The notes under the pieces: model-generated
What the model was told of the DNA's origin: nothing
Databases searched by the model: none
The model's input: the letters and a program-made list of their open reading frames with translations, nothing else
Program-made: the position numbers and the translations under genes
From: Amanita rubescens
Taxonomy: Eukaryota > Basidiomycota > Agaricomycetes > Agaricales > Amanitaceae
DNA: 64,000 bases
Direction: 5' to 3'
NCBI GenBank assembly: GCA_015039365.1
Contig: WION01000032.1
Span: 248,001 to 312,000, forward strand
Part shown: in pieces, positions 24,251 to 36,500 of the stretch
Layout of the letters: every line of letters begins with the position of its first letter
How positions within the stretch are numbered: position 1 is the first letter of the stretch

Positions 24251-24290
24251 GTGTGAGAGTTTAGTAATCACACTGCTTCTCAGTGTTCCC
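24251..24290 (-). promoter_or_regulatory. Inverted repeat upstream of NLR2
   Basis: gtgtga at 24251-24256 and tcacac at 24268-24273 form an inverted repeat about 50 bp upstream of the NLR2 start. Outer GTGGGAA and TTCCCAC arms (24229-24235 and 24284-24290) resemble those at NLR1. Confidence 0.45.
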
Positions 24291-24545
24291 ACGAGGGCAT
24301 GCTAAGCTACGCCGAGCCAAGCACACTTGGGCAAATCACTCGTCGTCCTTATACACCGCAAAACTTTACCCCTACTCTCAGCTGACTTGGAGTAGACATA
24401 GGGAGGCTTGTGGACCACCACACGTAATGCGATTCCGCGCAACTGGACAGTCTTGCAGGGGCGCTTTAGCTCATTTTCGGAAGAACGGAACGACGGCCCT
24501 AGCTCCTTCTCACATCTACCACCTCTTCTGCAATATGAGCACAAG
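24291..24545. repeat. Duplicated NLR 5' flank, copy b
   Basis: Counterpart of 5690-5975 upstream of NLR1 (shared gcttgtggaccaccacacgt and agctcattttcggaag). No conserved reading frame. Confidence 0.65.
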
Positions 24546-24654
24546 AGTTTTATAACATCGAAGGTTGTAGAATGGGTACGTTCTTGCTTTGGGACAGCAA
24601 ACTAATCGACTGACTCGGACGAACGGGGCAAGTGGAGATGCACGCAGTGTCACG

Positions 24655-25065
24655 CACAGTGGATTCAACGTTCTACGTCAACAATTAAAGACAACTGACA
24701 ACGTTGGTGGTTGACGATGACTCACTGCCACGCGGAGGGCCAAGCAGCTGGGTGCCTGTTTCTTCCCCAATTCTTTGATCTGATTGGGGTATTGATATGG
24801 TATTCAGATAAGAAACGGCGGAAGGAGACGATTCGAGTAATGCCTGAGTGGATTGGGACGGATTCGCTCTTGTAATCGTATGCGTTGAAAAACCAATGGA
24901 AATCAACATCCCCTGCGCCTACTCTCTTTGCTCAAGCGCTCATCATTGGTCTGGCAGCAGTCGATTCTATCTGAATGAAGCTCTACAATGCCCTTTGTCC
25001 TTTGGCATGACAAAAGAATCCCAGCGATGACTCGCTCTCTGATGTTTGGTCGGTCACCATTTTCG
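24655..25065. repeat. Duplicated segment R3, copy b
   Basis: Counterpart of 12630-12940. It keeps a longer version of the NINIP(L)FAQ-like end (gaaatcaacatcccctgcgc). Stops interrupt the frame. The source gene is unknown. Confidence 0.6.
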
Positions 25066-25552
25066 CTCTTCAAACATGATTTCGGTCATATGAAGAGATG
25101 TTGTTATCCATGCTACATGGCAAGCCAAAAGTGTAACCCGCAACACATTACTTTAACAACACGGTCCCTTGTTATTAGATAAAAACTTTGTTCACAATCA
25201 GTATACATTTACGAGGTTTAGCTATTAGGCAGGGAGGACGAGAATCTATCAATGACAATATCAAATGTCTGCTTTATGCTGAGAAACGGAGGCCCAAATT
25301 GAGCACTGGTATCGCGCGTTGAGAACGGCGGAAAGAGGTTCCCAGCGTACCACCTCTGCGTTTCTGTGCCTTCCGTACGAGGTCCAGATGCGAAAGATGT
25401 AATGAATCTTTATGGCAATGGAACCAACTGTGGTGACGACGACGCATAGGATCCAACGGCCCCCCACCAAGGTGCTCGCAGAACTTAAGAGGGGTCCGAT
25501 ATCGTCATGACAACCAGCGAACAGTTGGAGAATCCAACGACCATTCCTTGTT

Positions 25553-25785
25553 CAATTGTCAGGGAACTGTGAAATTCATACTGAAACGGGAGGGTAACTC
25601 ACCTACTCTCCGCACTGCGACGGCCTGTGGTCAAACGAAGCCCACTCTAGGAACCGAAGCACAAGCCTTGGGCGGAGGCAATGGTGGGAAGATTAAGGGT
25701 CCGGGGTCAGATAGAGCGGTCAGGGAACCAGCGCAGGTTCATCGTGAAAATTTTGATTCACGAGCAGGCGAAGGGGAAAAGACGA
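25553..25785. repeat. Duplicated segment R2, copy b
   Basis: Counterpart of 11213-11500. No recognisable protein. Confidence 0.6.
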
Positions 25786-28700
25786 CTTTTGCCATCAACG
25801 TTGTCAACACAGCAAGGGTAGAGCATGGGGCGGCGCTGCAAACGTCATCCGCCTGTGCGTATGATATGTATAGCCAAGTCTTGAGCATACAAAGGGTGTG
25901 GAATCAGGCTGTGGATGCGAGCTGTCGACGTCACGCGCGGGCATCATACGTGACGCGTGACGCCGCGCAGGCTTTGCGGGTGGATGACGCTGCCGAATCC
26001 TCGGATCTGCGCTCCACATCGCCAGGGTATTGGTGTTTACATGCTGATTGTGGTCACCAGTCCCTGCAGCCCCCATTCCAACCTTAACTTCTTTATCCTC
26101 CGTTCAGAGTTCATTTCGGTATTTTTGACCTGCGGCCCTCTGAATATGATGATATGAAGTAATTGCCATCCTTGAACCAGGCGCTAGGGATACTGTTTGC
26201 AATGGCGAAACTCGCGTGCAACTTGTCATGCCTGTGCCTCGATGTACATGCCGTCTCGGCTCCCACCAATGTCACCCTTTCCGCCATTGTTAAGAGTTGA
26301 AAACAAGGGAACGTGGCAAAACATGTAACCGTGCGTCAGGACAAGCTTTAATTTGCTGGAGCCTCCAAACTGATGCTTCGTCCCTAAAGAGGTACGGGTC
26401 AATATGCTGATTCGCGTTTCATGATATTGCTCACCTGTATAAGAAAGCTCGTCGGGCCCGATAGATAGTTGAATCCGTGTTATCTCCAAAGATAGATCTC
26501 CTCAAATGGTTAAACACCGTTCATTTCCAAGTCAAGTAAATAGTGCAAGATCCTCACGCGCAGGATCATAAGGCAGGATCAAGTAACGGGGAGCATGGCT
26601 GCTGTCCGACCTCGGCGCCGCAGTACAGATGCGGAATAGTGCTCGAAACATCACCAGCATGGCCGAGGAGAACATTTGTCCCACTTTAAGCAGAAGCGAA
26701 GCAGGTTACGTTATTGCCAAAACTGTCGTGAATCGTGAACTGTCTGTTTCAAGGCCCTTCGGGTAGCCTTCTTATGATACGTGAACTTTGCAAGTTGATT
26801 GCCGGGTGGCCATACTTGACGGAATGGTGATGAGCTGGCAATGATCCGACATGACAGGAATAGACGCTGAAACATGAGAGGTAATGCTCTCCCATGCATC
26901 TGCGGGCGATTGGGAGGCGAGTCAGTAGCTGGTACTCCCGAGTCGGATTTTAGTCATGCCTTTGTCTTTGCGTCTCTTCAATGCCCACTCATAGCTGCCC
27001 TGCGCTAAGCTTTCCGAACTTCAACCTCAGTTGGAACTCATTCCGGGTTACTGTGTCCCTGCTAATAGAATAAGTCAAAAAAAGCTCAACAGACATTGGA
27101 TATCCACAATTTAAAGAAAGGCTTATGTACGAACGAGCAAAAAGAACGAAGGAAGCACTTACTCATCATACAGTCATAAGTAAAATCAGGATTTTGACAA
27201 TCCAAGGACCCCTTCATCAATTTACGCAAGCGGATTTAGCTCCGGCCTGTCGCGCGCAGCAGCTAAACACAGCAAACACAGGGAGTGCCTCGATCAAGTG
27301 GAGAAATCTACGAGGGCCAGATGCAAGATAGCTCATGCCTCAAGTTGCCATTGTACACTATCTCGTTCTGGTGTATGGATGGATGGCGACAATTAGACGA
27401 GCAGTTACAGATGAGGTCATAGCGCACACCTTTTCATTTGACTCTCCCAAAATGACATCAGCATCATATTGGGACGGATGCTACATTTTCCAGAGAACGG
27501 AAGGTATCTTGCAATCCATTAACCCGAGACTGATACCTGAGGTGTATATCGTTCGGGAGCTAAAAGAGGCAGAGGTGGGAAGTTGACTCCCTGCGACGAC
27601 AAAATAGTCACAAACAAACCTCCTCACTATCAAAAGGGAACTTACTCGGCGCCAATTACTCTGATAATGGTCTATATATATTGTTTCTGTATTTCGTGCG
27701 ATCAACCCCACATCCAAGCTAAATAGTTTTCGGAAACAAGCTAAGCGTATATGAATCATTTATGTGCGTTGGTCCATCCGTAGACACTGAACTGAAATGT
27801 TACGCTAATGGTTGACCAGACAACATTATTGAAATTTAAATTGGGACAAGAAATAAAAATAGATTCTTGGACAACGTCTTTCAATCTAAGGACAGGACCT
27901 AAAATTGACACTCACTGCCAGCAAGATCAAACCAAACCGCCGTTATGACTCGTCTAGCAGCCCAGAGTACAATATCGAGTCATTTCGTTGCCTCTAATAT
28001 GTGCGACCAGGATACGAAGCACAACTTAGCGGTATTGGCGTGGGCGGGCGTCTAAGATGAACAAATGGCAACGCCTCAACGTCCTTGCTGCGCCATCCTC
28101 TTTCCACTGCGATCAGAAATACTCGGAGAAGTCACAAATGCATTTGGGCATTCTATCGTGGCAGCTGGGATCAGCGATCATCTAGGCAATATCTTATCGT
28201 CTATTTCTCTGACCGCCCGGCGCCATCAATCAGTGATGGGCTTGCGCTACTCATGCCCTCTGTAACGCCACGCTAGCGCTCCTTCCTGACTTGAAAAGTT
28301 TTTTCTCGTTCACGGGAACAAACTATACTTCCGCGGGCATCTTCTTCCTCCCCCATCGGTGACGATTGCAATTCGGCAGCACGTGTACGTGTACGCACCG
28401 TGATCCGGAGTTTCGCGAATCGCTTGCATACGAGTGATTTTCGCTCCAACAAGATCATGCAAGGCAACATTTATTAACCGGAGAGCCTTTAACGACCGAA
28501 ACGCAACTCACGAAGAGCATCCGGTCTGACTTTTACCGAGTAGAAGGCGGTGGTGTGTCGACGGCATGTACACCAAATATAGTAGGCCGCCCAAGGTTGC
28601 CCATAACATGAGCTTCCACAACGTTGCCACATTGCTCTGAAGCCGATCAGAAACAATGGGCCACATTCGTGAGTGCCTTCTTGAATGATCGAATGCTCAA

Positions 28701-28980
28701 AGAAGACGTTTATGTTCTATTTTAGGTTTACCGACAGGAATGGCGATCCCAGAAACACATATTTCACAAGTACGACCTCGAGCAGGACTGGTTGAAACAC
28801 CACAAAGCATGGGCGCCCAGGTGATGAAATAACATAGCACGTCACGGGCGTCCTCTGTCTTGCTATATAACGGGAATATGCAACAGACGGCTTGCAAAGT
28901 AGCAAAAATACTTACTCCTTTCAGCTACCATAAGCACGACTTCCATATTTAGGTCTCATCGGTGAACTTACAAGATCACT
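25786..28980. other. 3.2 kb without a recognisable gene
   Basis: Open frames on both strands are all below 180 codons and none has motifs I recognise or a convincing intron pattern. A minus-strand frame at 26226-26489 (MEITRIQLSIGPDELSYTG) is not supported further. No copies of the NLR, NUP84 or eL14 fragments were noticed. A TATA-like tatataa near 28862 precedes the small candidate gene at 28981. Confidence 0.4.
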
Positions 28981-29371
28981 ATGGACGTCACCTATGCAAC
29001 GTCTGACGAGCCCAGGGTAGGCTCAAAATCACCGCTTGCTTACGAAAGTGATTGACTTTGACCTTTGTCTTTGCAGGTTAAACTTCCGACCGTTTCCCGC
29101 GACTGGCTATCAACCTCGTCGAAGCGTGCTCCAGGCCCAAGGGGTTCGCCGCAGGTACGTTAGTCGGCTCAATCTACGCTCCTTTTTCGCGCGGCTTACG
29201 AGCTAGCAGTGATGCTTACACTCAGGACTGTCCAAAAAAGGATCAAGATCGAGGTAAGGGTACGACGGATTAATGTTTGGCTTCGAGGGCATTCACTGCT
29301 CCGAGTCCGCGAGTCTTTGTCATCTCCGTCTTTCAGATCTCTCCCCTGTCATCGATCTGTCGCATGAATGA
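28981..29371 (+). CDS. Possible small gene of unknown function
   Basis: Tentative model: exons 28981-29016, 29077-29154, 29226-29253 and 29337-29371. All three introns are GT-AG and keep frame, giving about 58 residues that start MDVTYATSDEPRVKLP and end VIDLSHE. No domain is recognised. It could be the 5' part of the HPP gene that begins to be readable at 29639, or chance. The support is only the in-phase splice signals and the upstream TATA-like box. Confidence 0.3.
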
Positions 29372-29638
29372 GATTCCAGAAGTATAAACCTTGCGCAGAA
29401 GGCGCCCTGCTTGCTTTTCTGTGGATTACAAACGGACCGGACGCCGGACAAACTCAAATCCTCGCCACCATAGAGTACTTATTTGAGGACCGAGTGGCAG
29501 GATTGAATGTCAGGCTGAACCCCATCGCCTTGACCATCGCATATGTCTGCGTCATTCCGTAGGTAGGTACCTCGTTTTACTCTCTCTCGCCTCTCTCGCT
29601 TTTCTTCTCATGTCCTGATGAGTCCGCTTTTACAACAG

Positions 29639-30387
29639 AGCTTTCGCTGCACTATGCGACCTGTCCCGGTGGCCGTTCTGGTTATCCAGATGGCTAGGAT
29701 ACCGGGCAATGCGACCGCCTGCACTACCATGGTACAGATCAATATTCTGGTGTTTTATAGCAACATTTTGCGGAGTCGCGCTCATTCAAGGCATCTTTGG
29801 AAGAGTAAAAACATTCGTCGGCCATGAGGTACCGCCTATCGTCTACAGCTATGTGCGTATATTGCTATGTACCGACTGGAAACCAGGGTGTTGACGTGGT
29901 AACCTCCCCAGGGTAGCGCAGCAGCTATTGCTTTTGCTACGTTTGATTCCCCCACGGCCCAGCCTCGCGCATTTCTTACGGGCCATTTCATGGGCGCCCT
30001 GGTGGGCGTATCGATTACAAAACTCTTTGATCTCGTGCACGGCGAGGAGACCTCTGAACGTTATCTATGGTTAACAGGGGCCCTATCGTGCTCTGTGGCC
30101 ATCCTGTTGATGACAATAACAAATACAGTGCATCCGCCAGCTGGTAAGAAAACCATATTCGTTAACTTCACAATGTCCTCAACGAGGTTCTTTTTTTCTT
30201 TCAGGAGCCACTTCCGTTCTAGCGTCCACTACGCCAGAAGTGAGACAAATGGGCTGGGTCCTATTACCGATCGTCATCATCTCAGTCGCTTTTGCTGATG
30301 TCCGTGGCACTAATCATCAATAACATTGAAACTCAATATCCATTGTATTGGATAAAAGCACCAGAACCAGACTGGCGACGCCGATGA
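29639..30387 (+). pseudogene. HPP-family integral membrane protein, frameshifted
   Basis: Exons 29639-29852, 29912-30143 and 30205-30387 match the HPP transmembrane family in order: SRWPFWLSRWLGYR, FCGVALIQGIFG, VPPIVYSYGSAAAIAFATFD, SPTAQPRAFLTGHFMGALVG, TNTVHPPAGATSVLA, GWVLLPIVIISVAFA, then ALIINNIETQYPLYWIKAPE. Four hydrophobic segments are visible. The HPP family is described as membrane proteins of unclear transport role in fungi. Between SVAFA (about 30294) and MSVALIINN (30298) the frame shifts, as if two bases of a CT repeat were lost, so the last ~30 residues are out of frame. No start codon is found in frame before 29639; a 5' exon is needed, possibly the small one at 28981-29371. 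It could still make a protein with a short altered end. Confidence 0.7.
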
Positions 30388-31323
30388 AAAGCATAGCATT
30401 GGGCAAAGTGAATTGGGTACCACGTCCCGCGCGTGGTTCTCGGATACTACGTTGGCAAGTCTTACGATACCCGAAAAGGCCCATCTTCCCGTTTGATACA
30501 GGAGGAAATGGTGGCAGCCAATTTCCTCATCTCTCATTTTATTCACTTCTTATGGATATCACATGGAATCAGTCAATTGCATGCATAGACAGGGATATAT
30601 CGTACGGGATACGACAGCATATCTGCATTTGTTTTTCATACGCTCATGGACGTTATAAGCTGCATATGTAAATGTAACTTAAGGCAAGGGTTAATAGTTG
30701 AGAATAAAAAGCATATCACTCTCGAAACCATCGTTGTTGCGCGAGTTGAACAACGGAGGCAAAGCGCTCACATTTCCAAAGAAGCGCGAGGGAAGGGGTG
30801 GAGCGCAAGCCTGGAATAACCAAGAGAGGAAACCGATCCCGAGACTGTGGGATGCGTTTAGTTTTCAAGTTCTTGAGCCTATCCGCGCCCTCCGGTTACA
30901 CCCGGAGATGAATTACATTAAATTTTTCACAAGAAGACCGTGATCAGACCGTTATTGTTCGAATTTCCGACGTGAAGAAGTGATTTCTAGGACAGACCGA
31001 GGTGTTGAGTGACCCTGGACTCGTGCTCGTACTGAGGCTAGCCATGACGGCCGTCCAAAAAGACAGAAAGGAACCTTAATTCTCGCTGTCAATTATGAAT
31101 TCATCGACTGCGAAGATCGGAATGCATGTGCCTACCTCCGTAGCCATGGAGAGCGCGATGTTCCGCCGCTGGCTCCAGGCATGTGGTTCAGAGTTAGAAG
31201 AGAACATTGTGTACCTCAGTTGGCCATAACTCACGAATCCAAATAGAGCCAAATACAATATTGAACATCGGTGTAGAGGGCCTGTCAACAACATCAAGAC
31301 TCCGGGAAGCGTCAAGAATAACG
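30388..31323. other. No gene seen
   Basis: Only short open frames without motifs. The stretch just before 31324 would hold the RPL14 promoter. No clear core element was identified. Confidence 0.4.
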
Positions 31324-32053
31324 ATGACAGTAAGTACCACGGCATTATTCGTATTCTATGGATGCTGCTGGATGAGACTACGAGCCAGAAAGAACGGCTG
31401 AAAAGCCCGCTTTGGATGGATGCTTGTGATACCGGGTGGATGACGTCCTTGCTGGCCTTGTCAGTATCACACAGGGCGGCAACCATTGAACCTCGATGTG
31501 CTGAAATTCAACGACATAAAGATGCTGATACTATTTTCTGCAGGATTCAAACTTTACCCGCTTTGTTGAGGTCGGCCGTGGTGCGTCCTTCAGTCTTTGT
31601 AAATCCTCACAAATTTAACTAGCCTAACAGTCGTCTTCCTCAAATCCGGCCCATCCGCAGGAAAAATCGCCGTTATTGCCGAGATCATTGACCACAATCG
31701 CGTACGCGACCTTACTCTTTCCACTGATCCTTTGGACTAACTCGTTCATCAACCGACAGGCCATGATTGACGGCCCATCAACGGGTGTGCCCCGCCAACC
31801 TTTCCCTTACAAACATCTCGTCCTCACTCCCCTCAAACTATCAAAACTGCCACGCGGCGCGGGCTCCGGTGTGATAAAGAAGCAACTGGAGAAGGAAGCC
31901 ACCCTGGACAAGTGGGAGAAGTCAAAATGGACACAGAGGCGGCTGGCGTTGGAGAAGAGACGGACGCTGAACGACTTTGGCCGCTTCCAGGTTATGTTGG
32001 CCAAGAAGCAGCGGAGGGACGTGGTCAGGAGAAAGCTCAAGTCCAGTGCATGA
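31324..32053 (+). CDS. RPL14: Large ribosomal subunit protein eL14
   Basis: Four exons, 31324-31329, 31544-31580, 31631-31701 and 31760-32053, all GT-AG and in phase, give about 135 residues, close to the usual fungal eL14 length of about 138. Exon 1 is only ATGACA. The protein reads FTRFVEVGR, LKSGPSAGKIAVIAEIIDHN, AMIDGPSTGVPRQPFPYKHL, LTPLKLSKLPRGAGSG, then the helix with LNDFGRFQVMLAKKQRRDVV. eL14 is a structural part of the 60S subunit. A first intron of ~214 bp after a tiny first exon is common in fungal ribosomal protein genes. This is the only intact copy in the window; five decayed pieces lie at 11.9, 16.5, 32.7, 40.6 and 43.5 kb. The start exon is the least certain part. Confidence 0.88.
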
Positions 32054-32224
32054 GTGCGCGCGTTCGACTGTACTTGTGTATATAAAACGAGACAGGTTTT
32101 TTGCGCATACCATACTACGTACGTCGCATGTTGGGACGACGCAGCGTTCGATCATGTGCATTAGTTTTACTTGCCTAAACTGTAAACGTGAATTATTGTC
32201 TTGCTGCCGTTCGCGTCCTACGCC

Positions 32225-32660
32225 CTCCCTTTTCACAGTCTGGAATGTTTACATGCAAACCTGTGGGGCCTTCGCTCTCCTACGGTAGCCATTTGGAAGT
32301 GGATGTCATGAAAGAGGCTAGATGCGAGGAGTGGACGTGCATACGGGATCTACTGTATATGAGTGTCGTCATGCACACAAATTTACATATTGGTCTGACT
32401 ACGGGAGACTAGATCTACTGCACTACCTTCGTCATGGAGAGTCTGGACCTTCTCGGCAGCGGGGCACTTTACGCGCAGACCGACGTTCCACCGCTCGCCC
32501 CTACAGCAAACGACGGCGTTGTACTCCTAGACGACAACTTACATCTCCCTCGGGCTTGTGGTTGTGCATGGGCTTGGAAATTAAGTGGCATCTACCGTTC
32601 TCCGACGCCAGCGGCTACTGTAACTCAAGTAAAACGACTTCAAGTCTCGGGTGTAAGACA
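32225..32660. repeat. Duplicated segment U, copy a
   Basis: Matches 40170-40590 in the same orientation (gtttacatgc, actgcactaccttcgtc, ggggcact(t/c)tacgcgcagacc, acttacatctccctcgggct). A more diverged relative lies at 43310-43500. The frame here reads DDNLHLPRACGCAW and is broken in the other copies. It always precedes an eL14 pseudogene. The source is not recognised. Confidence 0.65.
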
Positions 32661-33190
32661 GTAAGCAAAGCAGCATTGTCCGTGTTCTATGGATGCTCAT
32701 TGGAGTCTAGATGAGTTCGCGAGCCAGAAAGAATGGCTGCAAAGCCCACTTTGGGTGGATGCTTGTGATACGGGGTGGATGACGTCTTCTCCTGTATCAC
32801 GCAGAGCGGCGAACCTCGACGCCTTGTAAATTGTAAATTGACAATATGGAAACCTTGAAGATATGCTATAGAAGGCTCGAGTTTGAATGGTGGTACGACA
32901 TAAGTTGACCTGAAAGTAGTCTTCCTTAAATCCGACACATCCGCAGACAAGTACTCGTAATCGTTGAAAGCTCAAAATCATTGACCACAACTGCGTACGC
33001 CTTCATGATTTTTCGACTGATCTCTTCGGATTATCACATTCGTCAAGCAGCAGGTCATGATCGGTGCCGTGTCCCGTCAACCTTCCATTTAAAAGCATCT
33101 TGTTCTTACGCGTGAAAAGGCAAAGTGGATAGGGGGCTGGCTTTGAAAAGCAATGCAAGGACCTTGTCAGGAAGCTGCTTCACAAGCCCC
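32661..33190 (+). pseudogene. RPL14: Ribosomal protein eL14 pseudogene
   Basis: Keeps traces of the whole gene: the intron 1 region (ttctatggatgct...gagccagaaagaa), an attgaccacaactgcgtacg exon 3 end, caggtcatgatcggtgccgt (exon 4 start, VMIG), CGTCAACCTTCC (RQPS) and AAGCATCTTGTTCTTACG (KHLVLT), then a stretch with deletions. Many stops and frameshifts. Nearly the same decay pattern is present at 40590-41110, which shows the two were duplicated after the gene had already broken. Confidence 0.75.
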
Positions 33191-33470
33191 GTGTATTAAA
33201 GCATTTTGGACCGTACTTGTGCATAACACGAGACGCGCTTTACGCGTACCCTGCAATGTAAATAACGTCGCATGCTGAGACCCAACTGCAATCTGATCTT
33301 AGAGTGCTTCAATCATGTGCACAAATTCCAGCGTATCTAATCGTGTTTGTGACTGACCTAAATCCTAAACGTATCATCGCGTTATTTTCCATTCACGCCC
33401 TCCGCTCTGCCTTGCTTTAATCGTGCATAAACACACAGACCCATTTCTGCGCATTTTTAAGATCAGGAGC
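33191..33470. other. Intergenic, 5' flank of NLR3
   Basis: No gene. It repeats in part the 41110-41290 and 44110-44280 regions (ataacacgagacgcgctttacgcg). Confidence 0.4.
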
Positions 33471-33487
33471 GTGACTATGGGAGTCAC
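33471..33487 (+). promoter_or_regulatory. Inverted repeat upstream of NLR3
   Basis: gtgact at 33471-33476 and agtcac at 33482-33487, 5 bases apart, 48 bp upstream of the start codon. A shared block, ttcactcgcaccaccatc, then runs into the ATG exactly as in NLR4. Confidence 0.5.
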
Positions 33488-33535
33488 AATCAGCAGCACT
33501 TTCCCACAGGGCTTCTTTTCACTCGCACCACCATC

Positions 33536-36500
33536 ATGGGGGCCTCCTCCTCCAGGATATCTCGCAAGCGCAGGCTATCGGACTTGGATGAGTCTGACAT
33601 TAGTGAGAGTGACAGGAAAAAGGCTAAGAGGACAGGCATAGATGATCAGTATCCCACATCAATGTCTACAGACAGCTCAGATAATACTATACCACAACAT
33701 GGTCAGAACAGGTCTGTTTCTCAAATGCCCTGCCACTGCACACAATCATAACCTGTGCCAGCCATCTTGCAAATACCTCTCAATGTAATCTTCAATCAAC
33801 AGGGGTGTGGCATGTCTATCCAGGGTAAAGTGGACTACATTATTATGGTTATTTTGTGAATGCTAAAACTATTCACCTCTTATATCATACAATGTTCCGT
33901 CATCAAGTTCTAGGTATATTTTGAAGTTGCTGTTTTTTCACTGGACTAATATCAGTCTCAAGTGCCTTTCAAGGTGCTCAATATGTGGGAATAAGTGACT
34001 CTGCATTCTTTGAGATTCATGGGGTGTGTATGTACAGTTCATTGATAAGGAAATTTACTCACAAAATTGTAGGATGTCAATAGTATGCATTTAAATAATT
34101 GGAATTATTCATTTTCATCACATGCAGTTCAATCTACCTCAGCCTCAAATGATATGGGTATGTGTTTAATTACATATGCAGAACAACTACAATTGACAGC
34201 TGTAATAGGGAAGTACAGGCAGTGGTTGAAGCCTTGTGACCCATCTGCTAACCATAACAATGCTCTGAGAAAATGCTATGTTGAGACTGGAAAATGGCTT
34301 TTGGAACACTCCATGTACAAGGAATGGAAACAGAAGAATAACTCTTTCATGTGGATTCATGGTATATGTGAGTGAATGTCATTTGGAAGCATCCAATTCT
34401 GACTTGATTGTAGCTGGTGCTGGAAAAACAGTTATTTTGTAAGCTATGCATTTCTGTTGGTGGTAATCATTGATCTTGATGACCCAAGCTCCACTGTTGT
34501 TCAAGACATTCAATCAATTGCCAAGAAAGGCACCATTGGATTGGCATATTTCTATTGTGATGTTTCTGATGCCAAAAAGAGGAATGTCAATGATATTCTT
34601 AGCTCATTGGTTGTCCATCTGCTTGCCTGGAAACCATCCAATCATTCACTTCTGGACAGAGCCCATGATGAGGATTGTATGAATGGATTTTCATTACCCT
34701 CTGATGACAAACTTCAAGAAGCCCTGAGAGAACTAATATCTAGCTTTGAAATGACTTTCATTCTTATTGATGGACTGGATGAATGTCTGGACTGGGGGGA
34801 GGTGCTAAAATTTATAGAAATTATTCACAGATGGGGTTTATGGCAGTGTCACTTGCTTGTTACAAGCAGGAAAGAGCAAAAGATTGTCAAATCAATGGTG
34901 TCAATGTACCCCCTGGAAATTGACATGTCACAGATGCCAGTTGATGATGACATTGCAAAGTACATTAGCTTTATGCTCAATTCTTGTTCAGAGCTGGAAG
35001 AATGGGGACCAGAGGAGAAAGGTTTAATCAGAAAATTCCTGTCAGAAAAGGCTAAAGGAATGTAAGTGTGATACTATATCAGTACAACTTTGACATGTTT
35101 AACAGTGGGTAGGTTCCGCTGGGTAGCATGCCAGTTGGAGGAACTGAAGAAATGTACTAAGAGAAGGAAAACATTGGACTACATCCTTGAAAGCCTTCCT
35201 GCAACATTAGAAGGAACATATGACCAGATTCTGAGCAGAATTCCTCCTGCTGATGCATCAGGAGCAGTAAAATTGTTGTTGTGGTTGGCATTTGCAAACC
35301 AACCATTGCATATTGACTACTTAGCTCTCATTGTGGAATTTGATATGGATAAGAGGGACTTTGATCCTGATGGAAGATTATCATCCTCTGCAGATGTCCT
35401 AAAGATCTGTTCCAGCCTTGTGACTAGAATGGATGATAATACAGTGCAACTTGCACATGCATCTGTAAAAACATATGTTCTAGAAAAGAAAAGAGCAATT
35501 CAATTCAACATAGTAATGGATCCTTCCATAGGGGACAGATTTGTGGGCCAGTGTTGCTTGTCTTATTTACTTCACTCAAAGGAAAATCTTCTGGAGAAAC
35601 ATAGTCTGTCAATCTGGAAAAGTTATCAGGGTTCACTGATAAGGTATGCTGCAAAGCATTGGGCAGGTCATTACTTAAGAAGCAAAGAAAGCTGGAATGT
35701 AGATGATCTTCAGCAAATGAAGAACTTCTTTGCACTGGACAACTTTGCATTCCAAAATTGGGTTAAAGTTTATAATTTTGAAGCAATTCCATTAACTACA
35801 AGACAATTGAAAGGACAGAGTCTTTTGTGGTGTAGTGCTTTACATGGGATCACCAGCATTGTTGAGTGGCAGTTGATGAGTGTAATAAGGAGTAGTGAAG
35901 TTTTGGATGCACTTTATGTGGCATCACTCCATGGACACATTGCTGTTGTTGAAAGGCTTCTAGTAAAGCTTATGTGTTTCAGGAATAGTAATGAAATACG
36001 AGTGGGGAAAGTTACAGACATTGCAACTCAGATAAATAAAAATTATGTAGATGCAGCAAAAAACAATGGAAATGCTCTTTATGCAGCATCACTGGGAGGG
36101 TATAATGATATTGTTAAACTGCTGCTTGACAGAGGAGCAGATGTGAATGCACAAGGAGGAATTTATGGAAATGCTCTCCAGGCTGCATCAGAACGAGGAC
36201 ATAATGAGATTGCTAAACTGCTGCTTGACAAAGGAGCATATGTGAATGCAGAAGGTGGTCATTATAAACATGCTCTGCAGGCTGCATCACAAGGAGGACA
36301 TAATGAGACTGTTAAACTGCTGCTTGACAGAGGAGCATATGTCAATGCAAAAGGTGGACATTATGGACATGCTCTTCAGGCTGCATCACAAGGAGGGCAT
36401 GATGAGATTATTAAACTGTTGCTTGACAAAGGAGCATATGTTAATGTACAGGGAGGTCATTATGGAAATGCTCTTCAGGCTGCATCACAAGGGGGACATG

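Noticed and set aside
26226..26489. Minus-strand 87-codon frame as a gene
   Set aside because: No recognised motif, no flanking exons in phase and no second copy; recorded only as part of the featureless stretch.
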